Assembly: GCF_036053395.1 (NCBI RefSeq)
Contig: NZ_CP107942.1
Location: 8,264,501 to 8,328,500, forward strand
DNA length: 64,000 bases
Source: Actinoplanes sp. NBC_00393
Lineage (GTDB): Bacteria; Actinomycetota; Actinomycetes; Mycobacteriales; Micromonosporaceae
Reading direction: 5' to 3'
Below are positions 32,605 through 42,017 of this stretch, piece after piece. Within the stretch, counting starts at the first letter, position 1, and the number at the start of each line of letters is the position of its first letter. A program made the position numbers and the translations under genes. Below the pieces are notes generated by a model. It was not told the origin of the DNA, did no database searches, and saw nothing but the letters and a program-made list of their open reading frames with translations.

Positions 32605-33969
32605 TCAGCTGTCTGCGGCGGGCGGCAGGGTTGCCGCGAGAGCCGCGGTCCTGCTGCCGAGCCGGAACATCGCGACGGCGTTGCCGGGCTGCTCGGCGAT
32701 ACCCTCGGCGCGCTCCAGCGAGGTGAAGGGCAGCCGGGCGTGCGGTCCGACCCGGAAGACCGGGCGGTCGACGTACTTGCGGGCAACCGCGCCGGCGCCG
32801 GTCACCGTTTGAAAGTCGCAGCTGTTGATGTCGCCCAGGCCCTGAATGCGCGGCTCCTTGGCGCCGGTGCAGAGCACGACCAGGTCATAGCCTTTGCCGT
32901 CGACGAGCGCCGTGCCCGGCAGATCGACCACGTCGGCGCGGCGGTTGATCACGGTCAGGCGGCGGGCGCCGGAACGGTCGGCTCGCAGGTGGCGGCCGAT
33001 CGCCTGGTACCTGCCCCGGATGTCCAGTTGCCACTGCTCGCAGCTGGTGGGCAGGTCGTCGGCGTACCAGTCGATGCGCTGCACCCAGTCGAGTCCGGCA
33101 GCAGCCATGGGCGGCTGCGGCGCGATGCCCAGCAGCGACTCGACCGCGCATTTGCCGGCGTCTCCGCCACCCGCGACGGCGACCCGGCGCAGACCCCGCA
33201 GGGGCCAGGCTTCTGCCATCTGCCGCATGAACTGGGTGAAGGACACGATGGTGGTGCCGTTGGTGAGGTCTTCTCCGGCCTGATCGCCCAGGCCGCGGGC
33301 GTCGATGATCCGTGCGGCCGACAGGCTGCGGCCTTCGGTGATGTCGACGGGCATCCGGCCGCCGTCGTAGTCGTAGTCGTAATCGCCGACGGCCAGGACG
33401 TTGGCGTTCGGTACGACGTCGGCGAACTGGGCCAAGGTCAGCCGGATCACGAACGCCATGTCGGTGTTCGTCTGGTATTCGGCCGCAGACACGTTGGAGG
33501 CCTGGATCGGCGCTCCGGGCAGGTAGTTCAGGTTGGCGGTCTGGTCACCGGCCAGGCCGGGGCCGCCGGGACGGTTGCGGGAGTTGAGCCAGAACACCGG
33601 CCGGCTGGTCATCGCGAAGGTGCCGCCGACGCGGGAGTCGCGCTCCAGCACCAGCGGTCGCGGGTGGCCGGCGAGGACCCGTGTCGCTGCGTAGACGGCG
33701 GCGTGGTAGCCGCTGCCGATGATCACGTCACGGTCGCTGCTCGCGGTGAGAGCGTCGCGCTGGCGCTGTTCGTCGGACCAGTAGGCGTCCAGGAATCGGT
33801 CGGCGGCCTCGCGGCCGGCCGGGTCGAGGGCGATCCCGGTCAGCTGGGCTACCGCCGGGTGCGCGAAGTCGCCGGCGCGTTCGGTCATCAGCCGCATGCC
33901 TTCGGCGGCGGCCGGGTTCGACGCGACGGCGCTCAACAGGTTCGCGATCGCGGTGGAGGGCTCGAACAT
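32605..33969 (-). CDS. FAD-dependent oxidoreductase-like flavoprotein
   Basis: 454 residues. A helical N terminus (1-78) precedes a Rossmann dinucleotide fold: D-V-I-I-G-S-G-Y-H-A-A-V-Y-A-A (about 80-94), a ribose-binding acidic end L-V-L-E-R-D, and G-G-T-F-A-M. A second nucleotide motif V-A-V-A-G-G-G-D-A-G-K near 265 and a D-L-V-V-L-C-T-G motif near 375 resemble flavin monooxygenases and ornithine hydroxylase-like proteins. Substrate unknown. It is isolated among non-enzymatic element genes, with no biosynthetic neighbours. Confidence 0.75.
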   Translation of the reverse strand: MFEPSTAIANLLSAVASNPAAAEGMRLMTERAGDFAHPAVAQLTGIALDPAGREAADRFLDAYWSDEQRQRDALTASSDRDVIIGSGYHAAVYAATRVLAGHPRPLVLERDSRVGGTFAMTSRPVFWLNSRNRPGGPGLAGDQTANLNYLPGAPIQASNVSAAEYQTNTDMAFVIRLTLAQFADVVPNANVLAVGDYDYDYDGGRMPVDITEGRSLSAARIIDARGLGDQAGEDLTNGTTIVSFTQFMRQMAEAWPLRGLRRVAVAGGGDAGKCAVESLLGIAPQPPMAAAGLDWVQRIDWYADDLPTSCEQWQLDIRGRYQAIGRHLRADRSGARRLTVINRRADVVDLPGTALVDGKGYDLVVLCTGAKEPRIQGLGDINSCDFQTVTGAGAVARKYVDRPVFRVGPHARLPFTSLERAEGIAEQPGNAVAMFRLGSRTAALAATLPPAADS

Positions 33970-34530
33970 GGGCTCGGGTGTCCTTTCTCGAAGGTCCCGT
34001 TAGCCATGGCGGACCTGCAGTTGTGTCCCGGAGAACCCGGGACAAGGGCAGGGCCAGGCATGGATCCCGGGGAAGAGGTGTCAAACAGGTCGGTTGGTGC
34101 GGGCGCCGGCATGGGCGCTGGACCTGCAGCGGCAGGTGCGGCGCCGGCAGATTCGTCGGCGTCGGAGAGCGGCAGAGGGGTGTTGCCCGCGTGACCTCGC
34201 GGGTGAAGAGGGAAAGGTCGGCCGTGTCGCCGGCCGCGGCTTGACGAGCGCCCCAGCCCGGGGCGCCCGGCGGTACCCGGTTAGGGCCGGAGTCGGGCCG
34301 GTGCGCGGTGTGCGCCGAGGCGCAGACCGCCGGGGAGAAGGTGCAGAGTGAGGGTGGTGAGCCGGTACCGGACGGTCAGCCCTACCGAAGGTGGCCGGGC
34401 TTGGTACCGGTCGGTCCTCTGCAGGCCGATTCCGGTAGATCTCTGCGGTGTGCCTGCCCTGATGGGCTGGCACTGGCGGCGGTGCGGCGAGGTTCAAGGC
34501 CCCGCGGGCGCCTGGTGTGGCGGCGGGTTG
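33970..34530. other. 560-bp gap without a convincing gene
   Basis: Only an out-of-pattern, Arg/Pro-rich minus-strand frame (34081-34497) is open, and it lacks a ribosome site and codon bias of neighbours. TGTCCCGG / CCGGGACA arms (34024-34031 / 34037-34044) could form a short hairpin near the 33969 start. Nothing else recognised. Confidence 0.5.
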
Positions 34531-35043
34531 TCAGCCGCTGGTGCGCATGGTCCGCGCGAGGGTCTGCAGGACGGTGAGAGTGCCGTTGGTGTCGGTTGAC
34601 GCCGCGTCGGGCAGCACCGCTACCGCGTGGCCCGCTTCGCCGAGGACGTGGGTGAACAGATAGGCGCGGTCGTCGATGTCGACGGCGTCGATCTGGCGGA
34701 CGGTGGCGGTGCCGTCCTCGTCGTCGACCGTTTCGGTGTACAGGTAGACCCAGGCCAGGAACCGGATCCCGGTGACCTGAGCCAGCTGCTCTGCGACGCC
34801 GGCCTGACGCATGTCGTCGTGCGCGTGGCGCAGCGCGGCGACCGGGCCGTCCGGGTGGTCCCAGATGTGGGCCGGGACGGGGACGGGGTTGACCCGCAGG
34901 TGCCTGGCGGTCGGGTCGGGGTGTCCGGGGATCGGGGTCTCCTGCAGGACGGCGAGCAGGCTCTCGCCAGGCCTGTCCTGGACGTGGTCGTTGAGGTCGA
35001 TCAGGCATCGGGTGATCGCCTGGATCTGGATACCGCTGAGCAT
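34531..35043 (-). CDS. Hypothetical protein, paralogue of 24821 gene
   Basis: 170 residues, ATG with GGAGAG box. H-I-W-D-H-P-D-G-P-V-A-A-L-R-H-A, then T-G-I-R-F-L-A-W-V-Y-L-Y-T-E and V-R-Q-I-D-A-V-D-I-D-D-R-A-Y-L-F. The last two blocks align with the 24821 protein. Soluble; function unknown. Confidence 0.6.
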   Translation of the reverse strand: MLSGIQIQAITRCLIDLNDHVQDRPGESLLAVLQETPIPGHPDPTARHLRVNPVPVPAHIWDHPDGPVAALRHAHDDMRQAGVAEQLAQVTGIRFLAWVYLYTETVDDEDGTATVRQIDAVDIDDRAYLFTHVLGEAGHAVAVLPDAASTDTNGTLTVLQTLARTMRTSG

Positions 35044-35184
35044 GAAACTCTCCGATCTGTTGCGTCAGTAGTGCAGCCGTCGCGGCCGGGGAGTCGGCGC
35101 GGAAGGTGGAGCCGGTCCGGGCTGTCGCGTTTCCCTTGGGTGCAGGGGTGGCGGCAGTGTCCGGACCGGTTCCGTGAGGTGTTT

Positions 35185-35967
35185 TCAGAGGGAGACCGCG
35201 ACGAGTCGCTGGCCGGTGTTCTCGATGCCGGCCAGGTATCGGACGGCTTGCTCGAGGTAGGTCACCCGGTCGGCGAAGGCGTCGCTGGCGGGTGCCAGAT
35301 TGGCGCCTTCGGCGGTCCGCAGCGCGTCGCCGCAGATCGCGGTCATGGCGCTGTAGTGCTGGTAGGCCGCGACTCCGGCCTGCAGCATCTCCAGCTCGTC
35401 GACCGCCAGGGGCGTGCCGACGTTGGCCGCGTTGTGTGCGCGCATCGCGCTGATGCGGGCCTGCTGCCAGAAGTCGGCGGCGGCCTGCTCGTAGCTGTAC
35501 TTGGCCGGCTCCGCGAGGTGCCGGGTGTGGAAGGTGACCCACGGCTGTGCGGGGCGGGTGCCCTGCACGGCCTGCTGCCACAGTTGGTGGCGGATGCCCG
35601 CACCGACACCGGCGGCGTGCCGCATGCCGGTGAGCTGAAGCAGCTTCGCCGGTCCGCCCGCGCAGTACTCGGGCTGGTTCTTCACGGCCTTGGCCCGGCC
35701 GATCAGGTGGCGCAGCTGCCACAGGTACAGGTTGGGCTTGGCCCAGAACCTCGGCTGCAGGGTGCCGGAGACACCGAAGTGCCGGTCGAGCTGGTGAGCC
35801 GTCAGCGGCTCACGCGACAGCTCGTCGGGCAGGCACACGATCATCGTCGTGATGGTCGCGGTCGGCCGGACGACCGGCGGTTTGCTGTTGCTGGTGGGCT
35901 GGGCGGCAGCCGGGGCCGGCGGGTTCGGGACGCGCTGGCCGTTGCGGGCTGCGGTGTGAGTGGTCAT
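35185..35967 (-). CDS. Hypothetical helical protein
   Basis: 260 residues, ATG with GAGGAGG box. Disordered Pro/Ala/Asn start, then I-T-T-M-I-V-C-L-P-D-E-L-S-R-E and a helix-rich body with several Trp and Tyr (F-W-A-K-P-N-L-Y-L-W-Q-L-R). No recognised domain. The region upstream (36239-36357) carries a TGTCAG cluster that may control it. Confidence 0.6.
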   Translation of the reverse strand: MTTHTAARNGQRVPNPPAPAAAQPTSNSKPPVVRPTATITTMIVCLPDELSREPLTAHQLDRHFGVSGTLQPRFWAKPNLYLWQLRHLIGRAKAVKNQPEYCAGGPAKLLQLTGMRHAAGVGAGIRHQLWQQAVQGTRPAQPWVTFHTRHLAEPAKYSYEQAAADFWQQARISAMRAHNAANVGTPLAVDELEMLQAGVAAYQHYSAMTAICGDALRTAEGANLAPASDAFADRVTYLEQAVRYLAGIENTGQRLVAVSL

Positions 35968-36238
35968 GAAGGGTTCCTCCTCGGGGTGCGGGCGTGCCTT
36001 TCGGGCGCGCAGAACTGACCGGCCCACTGGGTGCGTGGGTCGGCGCATTGGGAGTGGAGAGAGGTGGTGCTGGTGGTTCGGTGCGACCTGGGGTCGCCGC
36101 GCGGCGCGGGCGCCGACCGGCCTCGAAAGGGCGGTGGGTGCGGGCACCGGGTGGTGCGGCGGTGGTTCCGTAGGCGGGACCGGACCGGGGTGGAGATATA
36201 TATGAGAGAGGTGTTGCCGGAAACGGTAGCGGCACGGT

Positions 36239-36357
36239 CTGTCAGAACGGCCGCGCTCATGATCGTCAGAACGGGCTCTGACCTGCGCTGTTAGAAACTT
36301 GTCAGACTGTCGTCGGCCTTGGTGCGGGCCTGTCAGACCGCTGCGGGTCTGTCAGGG
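36239..36357. repeat. GTCAG-motif cluster
   Basis: GTCAGAACGG at 36241 and 36265, an inverted TCTGAC near 36277, GTCAGAC at 36301 and 36332, and GTCAGGG at 36351. The copy at 36290 is preceded by GTTAGAAAC, as in the elements at 44570 and 46321. An AT-rich GATATATATGAGAGA tract lies at about 36195-36209. Candidate operator, iteron set or transfer origin; the rest of the 35968-36427 gap shows no gene. Confidence 0.6.
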
Positions 36358-36427
36358 TTCGCTGGGGTCCGCCCGCAGGGACGGGCCGGCGGCACGCGCT
36401 ACCCGGAGCAGGTGCTGCCGTGAGCTC

Positions 36428-37441
36428 CTACGCCGCAGCGGCGCCGGGGTAGCGGTGCGGGTTGGTGGCCGGGTTCTCCGGGCCGTGGTCCGACGGCAGC
36501 TCGTGCAACCACCGGCGCAGCCCGGGGTCGTGGGTCAGCGTCCAGGCCGGGCCGGCGGGGTGCTCGGTGTGGACGCCGGTCGCGATCGGCATGGCCAGCC
36601 GCGCCCCGGCGAGCACGTCGAGCAGGTGCTGTTCGCGGCGGCGGCCGGGAACGCGCAGCAGGACCGAGTAGCGAGGACCCCCACCGAGGGCGAGCCGGTC
36701 GTACTCGCGCAGCTTGCGCAGGACGGTGCCGATGGTTTCGGTGCCGTTGTCGTGCTCGAGGAAGAAGCCGACCTCCCGCCCGCCGGCCGCCCAGACGCCG
36801 TGCCCGTCGGGGCGGATGCCGGGGCCGTCGGCTACCGCAGCGACCGCCCCGTAGACGGCGGTGGCGTGCTGTTCGGACCACCAGCGGGCCAGCTGAGCGT
36901 TCGGGTCGGTGCGGGTGTAGGCGTGCAGGTCGACGAACAGCTGGTTGGTGCCGAGCAGGTGCGGCAGCCGGCGGCTGCCGATGATGCGCTCGGTGCGTTC
37001 CACACTGGAGCGCGGCTCGCGGCCGTCGGTGCGCAGCGGGTCGTTGTACTGCGTCGGGTAGACCACCGTACCGAGCGGGCCGAGGGTGTAGAGGTACTGG
37101 CGGTCGCCGGTGGTGACGTCGACGAAGCGGGTCACGGCCTGCAACGAGGTGAGTACGGCCAGGCGCAGCCGGGCCGAGCGCAGCGACGGGAACAGGGCGG
37201 TGGCGATCTGGCCGGTGGTCAGCACGTAGTGCTCGGCGAGCCAGGACAGCAGCAGGTGGTCACGGGCGGTCAGGCGACGCAGCCGGTCGAGGCGGTCCAA
37301 GCGAGACGATGAGGAACGAGACGCCGAGGAACGGGAAGAGGCCGAGCGGGAGGAGCGGGAGCGAGAGGAAGAGGACGATGAAAGACGAGAGTCGGAAGAG
37401 ATGGACTGGAGGTCAGAACCGGAGTAGTCCAAGCTGGACAC
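36428..37441 (-). CDS. Replication-relaxation family protein with Ser/Arg-rich N terminus
   Basis: 337 residues, GTG 37441 with AAGGAG box. The first ~50 residues are almost only Ser, Arg, Asp and Leu. The winged-helix region then reads R-D-H-L-L-L-S-W-L-A-E-H-Y-V-L-T-T-G-Q-I-A-T-A-L-F, the signature of replication-relaxation proteins found beside actinobacterial T4SS genes. It is thought to bind transfer DNA. It follows the VirD4-like gene, separated by a 263-nt gap holding two CTGACAG motifs, so it may have its own promoter. No separate relaxase is recognised in the window. Confidence 0.8.
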   Translation of the reverse strand: MSSLDYSGSDLQSISSDSRLSSSSSSRSRSSRSASSRSSASRSSSSRLDRLDRLRRLTARDHLLLSWLAEHYVLTTGQIATALFPSLRSARLRLAVLTSLQAVTRFVDVTTGDRQYLYTLGPLGTVVYPTQYNDPLRTDGREPRSSVERTERIIGSRRLPHLLGTNQLFVDLHAYTRTDPNAQLARWWSEQHATAVYGAVAAVADGPGIRPDGHGVWAAGGREVGFFLEHDNGTETIGTVLRKLREYDRLALGGGPRYSVLLRVPGRRREQHLLDVLAGARLAMPIATGVHTEHPAGPAWTLTHDPGLRRWLHELPSDHGPENPATNPHRYPGAAAA

Positions 37442-37640
37442 GAGTGATGCTCCTTCAGGCGAAGAGGTTGTCCCTCCGTTGGAGGGGTGTCGGAGTACGC
37501 GCAGCGGCGGCGCAGAGTCACTCAGCGGCGCTGTGCTGCGGGGACACCGCGCATCCGGTGGTTCTGTCAGGCCGACGGGATGCTCGGTGGTGAAGGGCTG
37601 GTGAAACCCGAACGGAAGGTTCGATCGCAGGCTGCTGAGC

Positions 37641-37701
37641 AGGACTGACAGACTTTCTGATCTGTCGACGACGACCTTCTGCCTTGCTGACAGAGATGTC
37701 G
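37641..37701. promoter_or_regulatory. CTGACAG motifs upstream of replication-relaxation gene
   Basis: CTGACAG at 37645-37651 and 37687-37693, 40 nt apart, in the 263-nt gap between the VirD4-like stop and the replication-relaxation start. Same core as the clusters at 36.3, 44.6 and 46.2 kb. Confidence 0.45.
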
Positions 37702-37704
37702 TGC

Positions 37705-40215
37705 TCAGGGTTTCGGCTTCTCGCCGTTCTTGCCGCGCTGCTGGCGGCCGTCGTCGGGTTTTGCCGAGAACTTCTCGACGAGTTCGTCGATCGCGCTGGT
37801 GTCCTGCGCCGGCACCCGGGCTGCGGCTGCCTGCCGGATGGCGGTCGCCTCACCCACGATCGGCTTGGGTGGCCGGGTTTTGAAGGTGAACGCCGGTGTC
37901 TGCCGTCCGGCGACGACCAGCCGGGCGGCCGCGGTGTAAGCGTCCAGGTGCGCGAGGTCGTGTTCGTCGAGCTCCGGCTGAGTGTGGCGGGCCAAGACCC
38001 GGGCGTCCTCTGGCGCCACCGAGAAGTAGATCTTGTTTCTCGCGTTGGCGGACGCCGCAGCAAGGAGATCCTTGGGGAACTGGGCCAAGTCCTGGTGGGC
38101 CAGAACCATCGACAGCCGGTACTTTCGGGCCTCGGCCAACATCGAGTCCAAGCTGCTGGCGAGGGTGAGGAAGTTCTGGGCCTCGTCGATGATCAGCGTG
38201 GCGTCGCGGCGCCGGTCCGGCTCGATGGTGGCGCGGGCGGTGGCGGCCTGCCACACCTGCGCCAGGATCAGGCTGCCGAGCAGTTTGCTGGTGTCCTCCC
38301 CCAGTTGGCCTTTCGGAATGCGCACCAGTAGGGCCCCGCCGTCGAGGACCTTGCCCATGTCGAAGCTCGACTTCGGGTAGCGCATGGTGCGTTTGACGAA
38401 GTCGCGCAGTAGGAACGACCGCAGCCGGGCCAGGACGGGTCCGATGACCTGCGAGCGCAGCGCTGGGTTCAGCGAGTCGTACCACTGCCAGAACCCGGAC
38501 AGGCCGGCCGGGTCGTCCAGGCCGACGGTCATCGCCGACCGGAACTGGGCGCTGTTGAGCAGCGGCGGGATGTGCTGGAGGGTGACGTTGGCGTGGCGCA
38601 GCAGGGTGAGGCAGGCGACGCGCATGACGTCGTCCATCCTCGGTCCCCATGCCTTGGCGAAGATGTTGCCGAAGATGCTGACGATGTTGTCGACCACCAG
38701 GTCGGGGTCGTCGCCTTCGAGGGGGTTGATGGTGGGCGGGTTGGGCTGGTCGGGGTCGAACAGCACCACCCGGTCCGCGACCGAGGCCGGGAGCCGGTCG
38801 AGGATGTCCAGCACCAGGTCGCCGTGCGGGTCGATCACCACGGTGCCGCGGCCGGCGGTGATGTCGTCGACGGCCATGTTCACCAGCAGCGTGGTCTTGC
38901 CGGAGCCTGTCGCGCCGACCACGTGCATCTGGTAGCGGGCGTCCGTGACCGCGAGGGCGACCGGGTGGGCGCCGATCTCGGCGTCACCGATCACCTTGAC
39001 CCCGCGACCGCCGGAGGGGACCGCCACCGGGGCGGGCATCGACTTGGCCCGCGCCCGGTCCAGCCCGGGTACGGCCAGATCGCGCGGCAGCGCGGCCAGG
39101 ACCGCGACTTCGGGGGTGGAGGCGAGGAACCCGGCACCGAGCCTGCGTGCCGCGACGACGGCCACCGGCTGGCCCATCCGGGTGCGATGGGCCAGCCGGT
39201 TACGGCTGGCGTAGACGGCGTAGGCGGAGGCGATCGTGTCGGCGATGCCTCGCAACCGGTCCTGCGCATGTCGGCCGCCGCGTTCGTTGTCCTTGGCCAC
39301 GACGTAGCGGATGCCGACTGTCCACAGGCTGTGGACGGTCTTGTCCAGGATCGCGCGGACATCGCGCTCGACGCCGGGATCGCGCCGGGCGGCCGGAGCG
39401 CTGCTGCGGGCGGGTGTGCTGCGGCTGGGCAGGAAGATCTCCAGCAGGAACAGCAGCGGCGCCGCCGGGTTGATTGCGGGGATAGCGGTCTTGCCGTCGC
39501 GCAGCCGTCCGGCCGCTCTGCGTGCCCGGGCCGCCCGACGGGGCGGGGCCGGGCGGGCGAGGACTTGCACGCAGGCGTACTCGTCGTTCTTGAGTTGCGA
39601 GCCGGCTGCCATCAGCGCCCGCAGCGGGTCGTTGTCGTGGTCGGTGTTAAATGGCAGCCATTCGGCGGCCTGCGGTAGCAGGTGCCCGCCGGTGGCCTGC
39701 GGCACGGCCAGCGGGATCGGCGGCGCGCTGAGGCCGGTGGTGCAGGCGGCGCCCGGCCAGGCGGCGCGGATCGCGGCCTCGACCGCGCCCTGCGGCACGG
39801 TGCCGGGCACCCACACGCTGATGATCAGCTGCCGGCCGATCCAGCTGTATTGCCAGACCACGTGCGGGCTGCCGTACAGCAGCCGCCTTTTCGTCGAGGG
39901 CGTCAGCGTGCCGTGCAGGTTCGCCCACAGGGCGGCTGCCGAGGCCGCGTCGACTTCCGGCGGCGGCGCCACGGTGATCAGGCGGGCGCCTTCAGCGTGG
40001 CGGCGGTGCTGCCACCCGGCCAGGATGTTCTGCCCGGCGATGTAGGCGACGAGCAACCCGGCGGCGACGCACAGAAGCCACGGCCGCTGCCATGCCCAGG
40101 CGCCGGCGTCGAGCACCCACTGCGCGGGCGCGCTCGGCGGCAGAATGACATCGGCGCCCGGTCCCGAAGGACCAGGCGCCGGGGTGGAAGGCGACAGTGA
40201 AGGTAGTGGGCTCAC
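37705..40215 (-). CDS. VirD4/TraD-type conjugative coupling ATPase
   Basis: 836 residues, GTG overlapping the VirB4 stop. One N-terminal TM segment at about 44-66. The motor domain has Walker A V-V-G-A-T-G-S-G-K-T-T, then V-I-D-P-H-G-D-L and Walker B L-I-I-D-E-A-Q-N-F, followed by S-M-V-L-A-H-Q-D. This is the TraD/TraG/VirD4 class that docks the DNA-relaxase complex at the channel. The C-terminal tail is charged. Belongs to the run 44273-37705. Confidence 0.9.
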   Translation of the reverse strand: MSPLPSLSPSTPAPGPSGPGADVILPPSAPAQWVLDAGAWAWQRPWLLCVAAGLLVAYIAGQNILAGWQHRRHAEGARLITVAPPPEVDAASAAALWANLHGTLTPSTKRRLLYGSPHVVWQYSWIGRQLIISVWVPGTVPQGAVEAAIRAAWPGAACTTGLSAPPIPLAVPQATGGHLLPQAAEWLPFNTDHDNDPLRALMAAGSQLKNDEYACVQVLARPAPPRRAARARRAAGRLRDGKTAIPAINPAAPLLFLLEIFLPSRSTPARSSAPAARRDPGVERDVRAILDKTVHSLWTVGIRYVVAKDNERGGRHAQDRLRGIADTIASAYAVYASRNRLAHRTRMGQPVAVVAARRLGAGFLASTPEVAVLAALPRDLAVPGLDRARAKSMPAPVAVPSGGRGVKVIGDAEIGAHPVALAVTDARYQMHVVGATGSGKTTLLVNMAVDDITAGRGTVVIDPHGDLVLDILDRLPASVADRVVLFDPDQPNPPTINPLEGDDPDLVVDNIVSIFGNIFAKAWGPRMDDVMRVACLTLLRHANVTLQHIPPLLNSAQFRSAMTVGLDDPAGLSGFWQWYDSLNPALRSQVIGPVLARLRSFLLRDFVKRTMRYPKSSFDMGKVLDGGALLVRIPKGQLGEDTSKLLGSLILAQVWQAATARATIEPDRRRDATLIIDEAQNFLTLASSLDSMLAEARKYRLSMVLAHQDLAQFPKDLLAAASANARNKIYFSVAPEDARVLARHTQPELDEHDLAHLDAYTAAARLVVAGRQTPAFTFKTRPPKPIVGEATAIRQAAAARVPAQDTSAIDELVEKFSAKPDDGRQQRGKNGEKPKP

Positions 40216-42017
40216 AGGTCGGCCTCCTCGTCGGCGAGGTCGGCGAGCTCCGACGGCTTGGTCGTGGCCAGCAGGTGCTCGGCCCGCGACGAGATGGCCT
40301 CAAACGCCGTCCTATTGCTTCCGGAGATCAACAAGCCGTGGCCAACCCGGGCGGACAGCAGCATGCGCCGTTCCCCGCCGGTGAGCCCGAACGCGTCGGC
40401 GACCTTGTCGATCGCCTGCGGCGCCTGCTTGAGCAGCACCTGCGTGGCCGCGTTGCTCACCACGGCCTGGCCGAGGTCGGTGCCCAGCACGTCGGCGACG
40501 TCCTGGGTGATCACCGACAGGCCGGCGTTGCGTTTACGGCCCGCCTTGCTCATCTTGAACAGGAACTTGGCGCCCTCACCGTCACGCATCAGCAGCCAGG
40601 CTTCGTCAACGACGACCAGCCGGCGCACCCCGAACCCGGATCGGCCGGGAGCGTCGACGCTGCGCCAGATCGCGTCCAGCGCGAGCAGCGTGCCGACGGT
40701 GCGTAGCTCGTCGGGCAGCTGCCGCAACGACCAGACCACCAGGTGCCCGTCCGGGCGGGTGGTGGTCGGAGCGTCGAACAGCCCGGCGAAGGAGCCCGCC
40801 ACCCACGGCGCGAGCCGGGCGGCGAGCTGCGCGGCGGACGAGTCCGCGTCGGCCTGCAGGACCGCGGCCAGATCCTTCAGCAGCGGGGCGGGCCGGTGGT
40901 GGGTGGCCGGGTCGGCGGTGATCCCGGCCTGCCGATAGACGGCGAGGATCGCCCGGTCCAGGGCGGCGCGTTCAGCCGGCGGCGGCACCTCGCCCAGCAA
41001 AACCGCGACCAGGGTGTGCAGGAACAGACCGCGCCGGGTCAGCACGTCCGGACGGCTGTCCCCGACCGGCAAATCCAAGGGGTTGATCTTCACCCCGGCG
41101 GCTCCGAGCCGCACGATGGTGCCGCCGACCGCGTCGGCCAAGCGCAGGTACTCGTCCTCGGGATCGACGACCGCGACCCGCACCTGCTGGTACAGGTTGC
41201 GCAGCACGTCGAGCTTGACGAAGTACGACTTCCCGGCGCCGGAGCGGGCCAGCACGATGCTGTTGTAGTTCTCCTGCGCCCACCGGTCCCACCACACGAT
41301 GCCCTCAGAGTCCGGGTTGATGCCGTACAGCACCCCGCCGTTGGTCGCGGGATCACCGGGCAGCGGCGCCGGTAGATCCGACGACGCGAGCGGGAACGCC
41401 GCGGCCAGGGCCTGGGTGTCCATGGTCCGGCGCATCTGCAGGCTGTCGGTGGCCAGCGGCAGGGTCGTGGTCCAACCGGGCAGGTGCCGCCAGGTCGCCG
41501 GCTGCACCTCAATCAGCGTTGAGGCAGCAGCGGCTTTCACCTGGCTGCACGCCTCGAGGAGTTCGGCCTCGGTGCGGGCGTGCACCGTCAGGTACAGGCC
41601 GACGCGGAACAGTTTCGACACCCCGCGGGCGAGGCGTTCGGCGAGGTCGGCGGCATCGTCGGCGGCCGCCTCGACGTACGGGTCGGAGAGCTTGCCTTTC
41701 GTCGCGTCCGCCCGCCGCGACGATTCGAAGCGGGCGCGCTGGGTGCGCAGCCGGGCCGCCGCGGTCGGGGCCGGGATCGGGTCGATGTGCAGCGCCAGGT
41801 CCAGCCGGCCCGGCCAACTGAGCAGGGGTTCGAGCCAGGCCGGGCCGACCTCTGCCGGGTAGCCGGTGACCACCAGGGTGGCGGCGTAGCCGTCGCCGAC
41901 GCGCAGGTAGCGCGGGGTGACCTCGACGGAGGCGGGTGCGGCTGCGGCCGCCAGCGACGAGGTGTCCGTGGTGGGTTCGGATGGGGTTCTGCCGCGTTTG
42001 CGGGTCAGGGTCTTCAC
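40212..42017 (-). CDS. VirB4-type conjugation ATPase
   Basis: 601 residues; start and stop both overlap neighbours by 4 nt. Walker A L-A-R-S-G-A-G-K-S-Y-F and Walker B L-V-V-V-D-E-A-W-L-L, followed by G-L-S-V-I-T-Q-D-V, are the VirB4/TraC pattern of the ATPase that powers assembly of the T4SS. Shorter than proteobacterial VirB4 (about 800) because the N-terminal region is compact, as usual in Gram-positive systems. Confidence 0.9.
   Translation of the reverse strand: MKTLTRKRGRTPSEPTTDTSSLAAAAAPASVEVTPRYLRVGDGYAATLVVTGYPAEVGPAWLEPLLSWPGRLDLALHIDPIPAPTAAARLRTQRARFESSRRADATKGKLSDPYVEAAADDAADLAERLARGVSKLFRVGLYLTVHARTEAELLEACSQVKAAAASTLIEVQPATWRHLPGWTTTLPLATDSLQMRRTMDTQALAAAFPLASSDLPAPLPGDPATNGGVLYGINPDSEGIVWWDRWAQENYNSIVLARSGAGKSYFVKLDVLRNLYQQVRVAVVDPEDEYLRLADAVGGTIVRLGAAGVKINPLDLPVGDSRPDVLTRRGLFLHTLVAVLLGEVPPPAERAALDRAILAVYRQAGITADPATHHRPAPLLKDLAAVLQADADSSAAQLAARLAPWVAGSFAGLFDAPTTTRPDGHLVVWSLRQLPDELRTVGTLLALDAIWRSVDAPGRSGFGVRRLVVVDEAWLLMRDGEGAKFLFKMSKAGRKRNAGLSVITQDVADVLGTDLGQAVVSNAATQVLLKQAPQAIDKVADAFGLTGGERRMLLSARVGHGLLISGSNRTAFEAISSRAEHLLATTKPSELADLADEEADL

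Noticed and set aside
34081..34497. 138-codon minus-strand frame in the 33970-34530 gap
   Set aside because: Arg/Pro-rich composition typical of a chance frame, no ribosome site, no recognisable fold.
37301..37410. Repetitive GAGGAACGAGA-like tract considered as a CRISPR or satellite array
   Set aside because: No regular repeat/spacer unit; it encodes the Ser/Arg-rich start of the replication-relaxation protein.
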